DNA of 64,000 bases from assembly GCF_003626695.1 (NCBI RefSeq), contig NZ_RBAH01000012.1, forward strand, positions 175,042-239,041, given 5' to 3'. The translations under genes and the position numbers were made by a program. Numbering within the stretch: the first letter of the stretch is position 1; each line of letters opens with the position of its first letter. The notes under the pieces were generated by a model. The model was not told the DNA's origin. It worked only from the letters and a program-made list of their open reading frames with translations, and did not search any database. This document shows, one piece after another, positions 62,184 to 64,000 of this stretch. Source of the stretch: Paenibacillus ginsengarvi (GTDB lineage: Bacteria > Bacillota > Bacilli > Paenibacillales > NBRC-103111).

Positions 62184-63500
62184 TTACTTGTTCTTATCCG
62201 CCTCGATCGTTTTCTTCACCGCTTCCTCCGCGTCGCGCAAGGCGGTGTTCATATCTTTGCCTTCATACAGGATGCCGCGCAGGGCGTTAATGCCGAGCTG
62301 CGTCGTCGCGGTCGAGTAATATTTGCTTTGCGGAGACGGTTTCGCCATATTTTTGAGCGGGATGGCGCTAATATTGCGTCCTTTGTACAGCGGGGCGTCC
62401 TGGCCGAACACCTTCGGGATGTTCGAGCTGCTAAGCGCCGGGATGAACGTCGCCGCCTTCGCTTTTTCCGTCAGGAACTCCTCCGTCGACAAATAGTCCA
62501 TCACCTGATACGCCTCGTCCTTGAACTTGCTGCCGACGTTCAGGAACATAAAGGTCGGATAAGGCTGCGCCCCTACCCCGTTCAAGGTCGGATACGTGAT
62601 AATGTCCCAGTTCAGCGGCGCCAAATCCTTCTCGACGTGCAACCCGCTGATCGGCGTCCACATCGCCGACACCTGATCCTGGAAGAACATTTTGACCAGA
62701 CTGTCCATCTTCGTTTTGTCCGGATTGAAGCCGGGGATCTGGTAAAACCGCGCGATGTTGTTCATTAGGCTTTTGACGCTATCGGTTTGCAGCGACAACT
62801 GCTGCGTCTTCGGATCGACGAGATTAAGCGATAGCTGGTTGCGCAGGAAGTAATGGGTCGGCGAAAGCGTCAAACCGTAATATTGGACCCCGCCCTCGTT
62901 GCGCGTCAGCTTGACCGACATATCGTACAATTGGTCCCATGTCGCGCCGTCTTTCGGGTACGGGACCCCGAATTTGTCGAACAGGTTTTTGTTGTAATAG
63001 ATGACCGCCGCCTGGTTGTCGAACGGGAGAGCGTACAGCTTGCCGTCGCTCATCTGCCGGATCATCTCCAGCGTTTGCGGCTCGAACCGGTTTAAGTCGG
63101 TTTTGTACTTTTTGACGAGCGGTTCAATATCGTACTGCATGTTGTTGAGGTACACGCTGTTGTAAGCGAGCCCGACCGAGCCGAAAATGACGTCGATCTG
63201 CTGATTGGTCGCAATCAGCTTGTCGAGTGAGCCGCTTGTCGTAGGAATAAGAACCGGAGTGACGTGAGGAAATTTCTCTTTGATGTATTTGCCGAACTTT
63301 TCTTCGAAGTAACCTTCGGCGTTAAAGTTCGAACCGACGTTGTAAAAGTAAAGCGTGACGGGGTCCTTTTTCTGCGGCGGAACGTCCGCCGGAGCGGCAC
63401 CCTCGTTTTGCGGGGATTTGCCTGTGCCGCCGGAGCAGGCGGCTATAACGGGCAGCAGCCCGATCATTCCAATCAAAACCGACTTTTTCAGCATAAACAT
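62184..63500 (-). CDS. Orphan family-1 solute-binding lipoprotein F
   Basis: About 438 residues. Lipobox PVIAACSGG, binding fold with IYYNKNLFDKFGVPYPKDGA, NEGGVQYYG and KDMNTALRDAEEAVKKTI. ATG at 63500 (MFMLKKS) or 63494 follows GAAGAGGGTG; the frame to 63551 is not signal-peptide like. No transporter genes or regulator within the window upstream. Confidence 0.9.
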   Translation of the reverse strand: MFMLKKSVLIGMIGLLPVIAACSGGTGKSPQNEGAAPADVPPQKKDPVTLYFYNVGSNFNAEGYFEEKFGKYIKEKFPHVTPVLIPTTSGSLDKLIATNQQIDVIFGSVGLAYNSVYLNNMQYDIEPLVKKYKTDLNRFEPQTLEMIRQMSDGKLYALPFDNQAAVIYYNKNLFDKFGVPYPKDGATWDQLYDMSVKLTRNEGGVQYYGLTLSPTHYFLRNQLSLNLVDPKTQQLSLQTDSVKSLMNNIARFYQIPGFNPDKTKMDSLVKMFFQDQVSAMWTPISGLHVEKDLAPLNWDIITYPTLNGVGAQPYPTFMFLNVGSKFKDEAYQVMDYLSTEEFLTEKAKAATFIPALSSSNIPKVFGQDAPLYKGRNISAIPLKNMAKPSPQSKYYSTATTQLGINALRGILYEGKDMNTALRDAEEAVKKTIEADKNK

Positions 63501-64000
63501 GACACCCTCTTCATCGTTTGTTTGTCCTACGGCTAATGCGTGGCCGAACATAAGGATGACGAATCTGGCTGCACTTGTTGCTGCCGCATCTGCCCTCGGC
63601 CTGCTGCGGCCGTTCGGACCAGACGCTGTTTCTCTGAAGTTCCGGTTTCCCTCCCCCGTTAGAGCGGCTCGGACATAAAATAAACCGCTTTCAAATCCTT
63701 GAAAGAAGGATATGCCGCCCTAGGCTCATACAACTTCAATACCGGTCTTAACAATGTAAGAAGAAAAGCTTTTAAACAGAAGCCTATTCCACGATGAATG
63801 ACCCGGCGTAAGCGGTAGCTTTTCTTGGTACAGAAAGTCGCTCTTCGCTTTAATACTTTAGCGAAATTGAACTTTCTATCCTGAAAATTAATCGGGTGGG
63901 AGAACGCCGCTTGGAGGGTATTGTCTTTGCGCAATCCTCCGGATACGCACGTTTTTGGCAATAGGAAACCAACCCCCCTGAATTCGCTTTGGTAGTTAAT
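63501..64000. other. Gene-poor right end of window
   Basis: No convincing coding sequence. It must hold the promoter of binding protein F and contains unit C of the structured repeat at 63761-63877. Short frames here show no recognisable protein features. Confidence 0.6.
63761..63877 (+). repeat. Structured dispersed repeat, unit C
   Basis: AAGAAAAGCT (63761-63770) pairs with AGCTTTTCTT (63817-63826), enclosing GAAGCCT, GATGA and AAGCGGT in the same order as unit B. The second stem AGAAAGT (63832-63838) with ACTTTCT (63871-63877) matches unit A. About 56 kb from the other two copies, same orientation. Confidence 0.78.

Overview
The window reads as chromosome of a moderately GC-rich, endospore-forming Gram-positive bacterium, most likely Paenibacillaceae (Paenibacillus/Cohnella type). 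The reasons are an H-type small acid-soluble spore protein, a glycine T-box leader in front of a single-chain GlyRS, SLH and CAP wall proteins with copper-amine-oxidase-like stalk domains, many family-1 solute-binding lipoproteins paired with AraC regulators, strong SD sequences with frequent GTG/TTG starts, and intrinsic terminators. The assignment comes from protein and signal recognition only; no search was run.

Layout. 1-7 kb: a truncated membrane phosphatase-like gene, an intergenic cluster of DnaA-box-like 9-mers, a GNAT gene, and the tightly overlapped thiL-tsaE-tsaB-rimI-tsaD operon (thiamine-phosphate kinase, t6A tRNA modification, bS18 acetylation). 7-12 kb: a coiled-coil membrane protein, two tandem copies of a structured repeat, an AIM24 protein, sspH, and a Ku/LigD end-joining set with ligase and polymerase on separate genes. 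12-28 kb: HemAT-like sensor, cardiolipin synthase, CPBP protease, a MoxR-DUF58-DUF4129 operon, an ECF41 sigma factor with its AhpD-like partner and a matching promoter, methyltransferase, a second ECF sigma factor with a DUF4871 membrane partner, an S66-like peptidase that lacks the usual serine, a LysM-M23 endopeptidase and ferritin. 28.5-31.2 kb: a complete SsuABC-like ABC transporter.

31-64 kb is accessory in character. It holds seven related family-1 solute-binding lipoproteins, none with a permease or ATPase gene beside it. Three are divergent from an AraC regulator across almost identical gaps (174, 178, 178 bp). Two are near-duplicates next to a LacI repressor and carry the same promoter-operator design. 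Some lead into a single hydrolase gene (sulfatase, alpha/beta hydrolase, possibly an M55 aminopeptidase). Between these lie a small GNAT/phosphotransferase cluster, thymidine kinase, EcsC, glyS with its T-box, an SLH-CAP protein and an AraC-GyrI pair. Gene decay is visible: a frameshifted AraC, a LysR tail and two other possible coding relics. Two repeat families occur, a palindrome array near 47.2 kb and the structured repeat at 7.7-7.9 and 63.8 kb.

The most interesting system is the set of regulator / orphan binding protein / hydrolase cassettes: glycan- or peptide-sensing units that either share transporter parts encoded elsewhere or do something other than transport.
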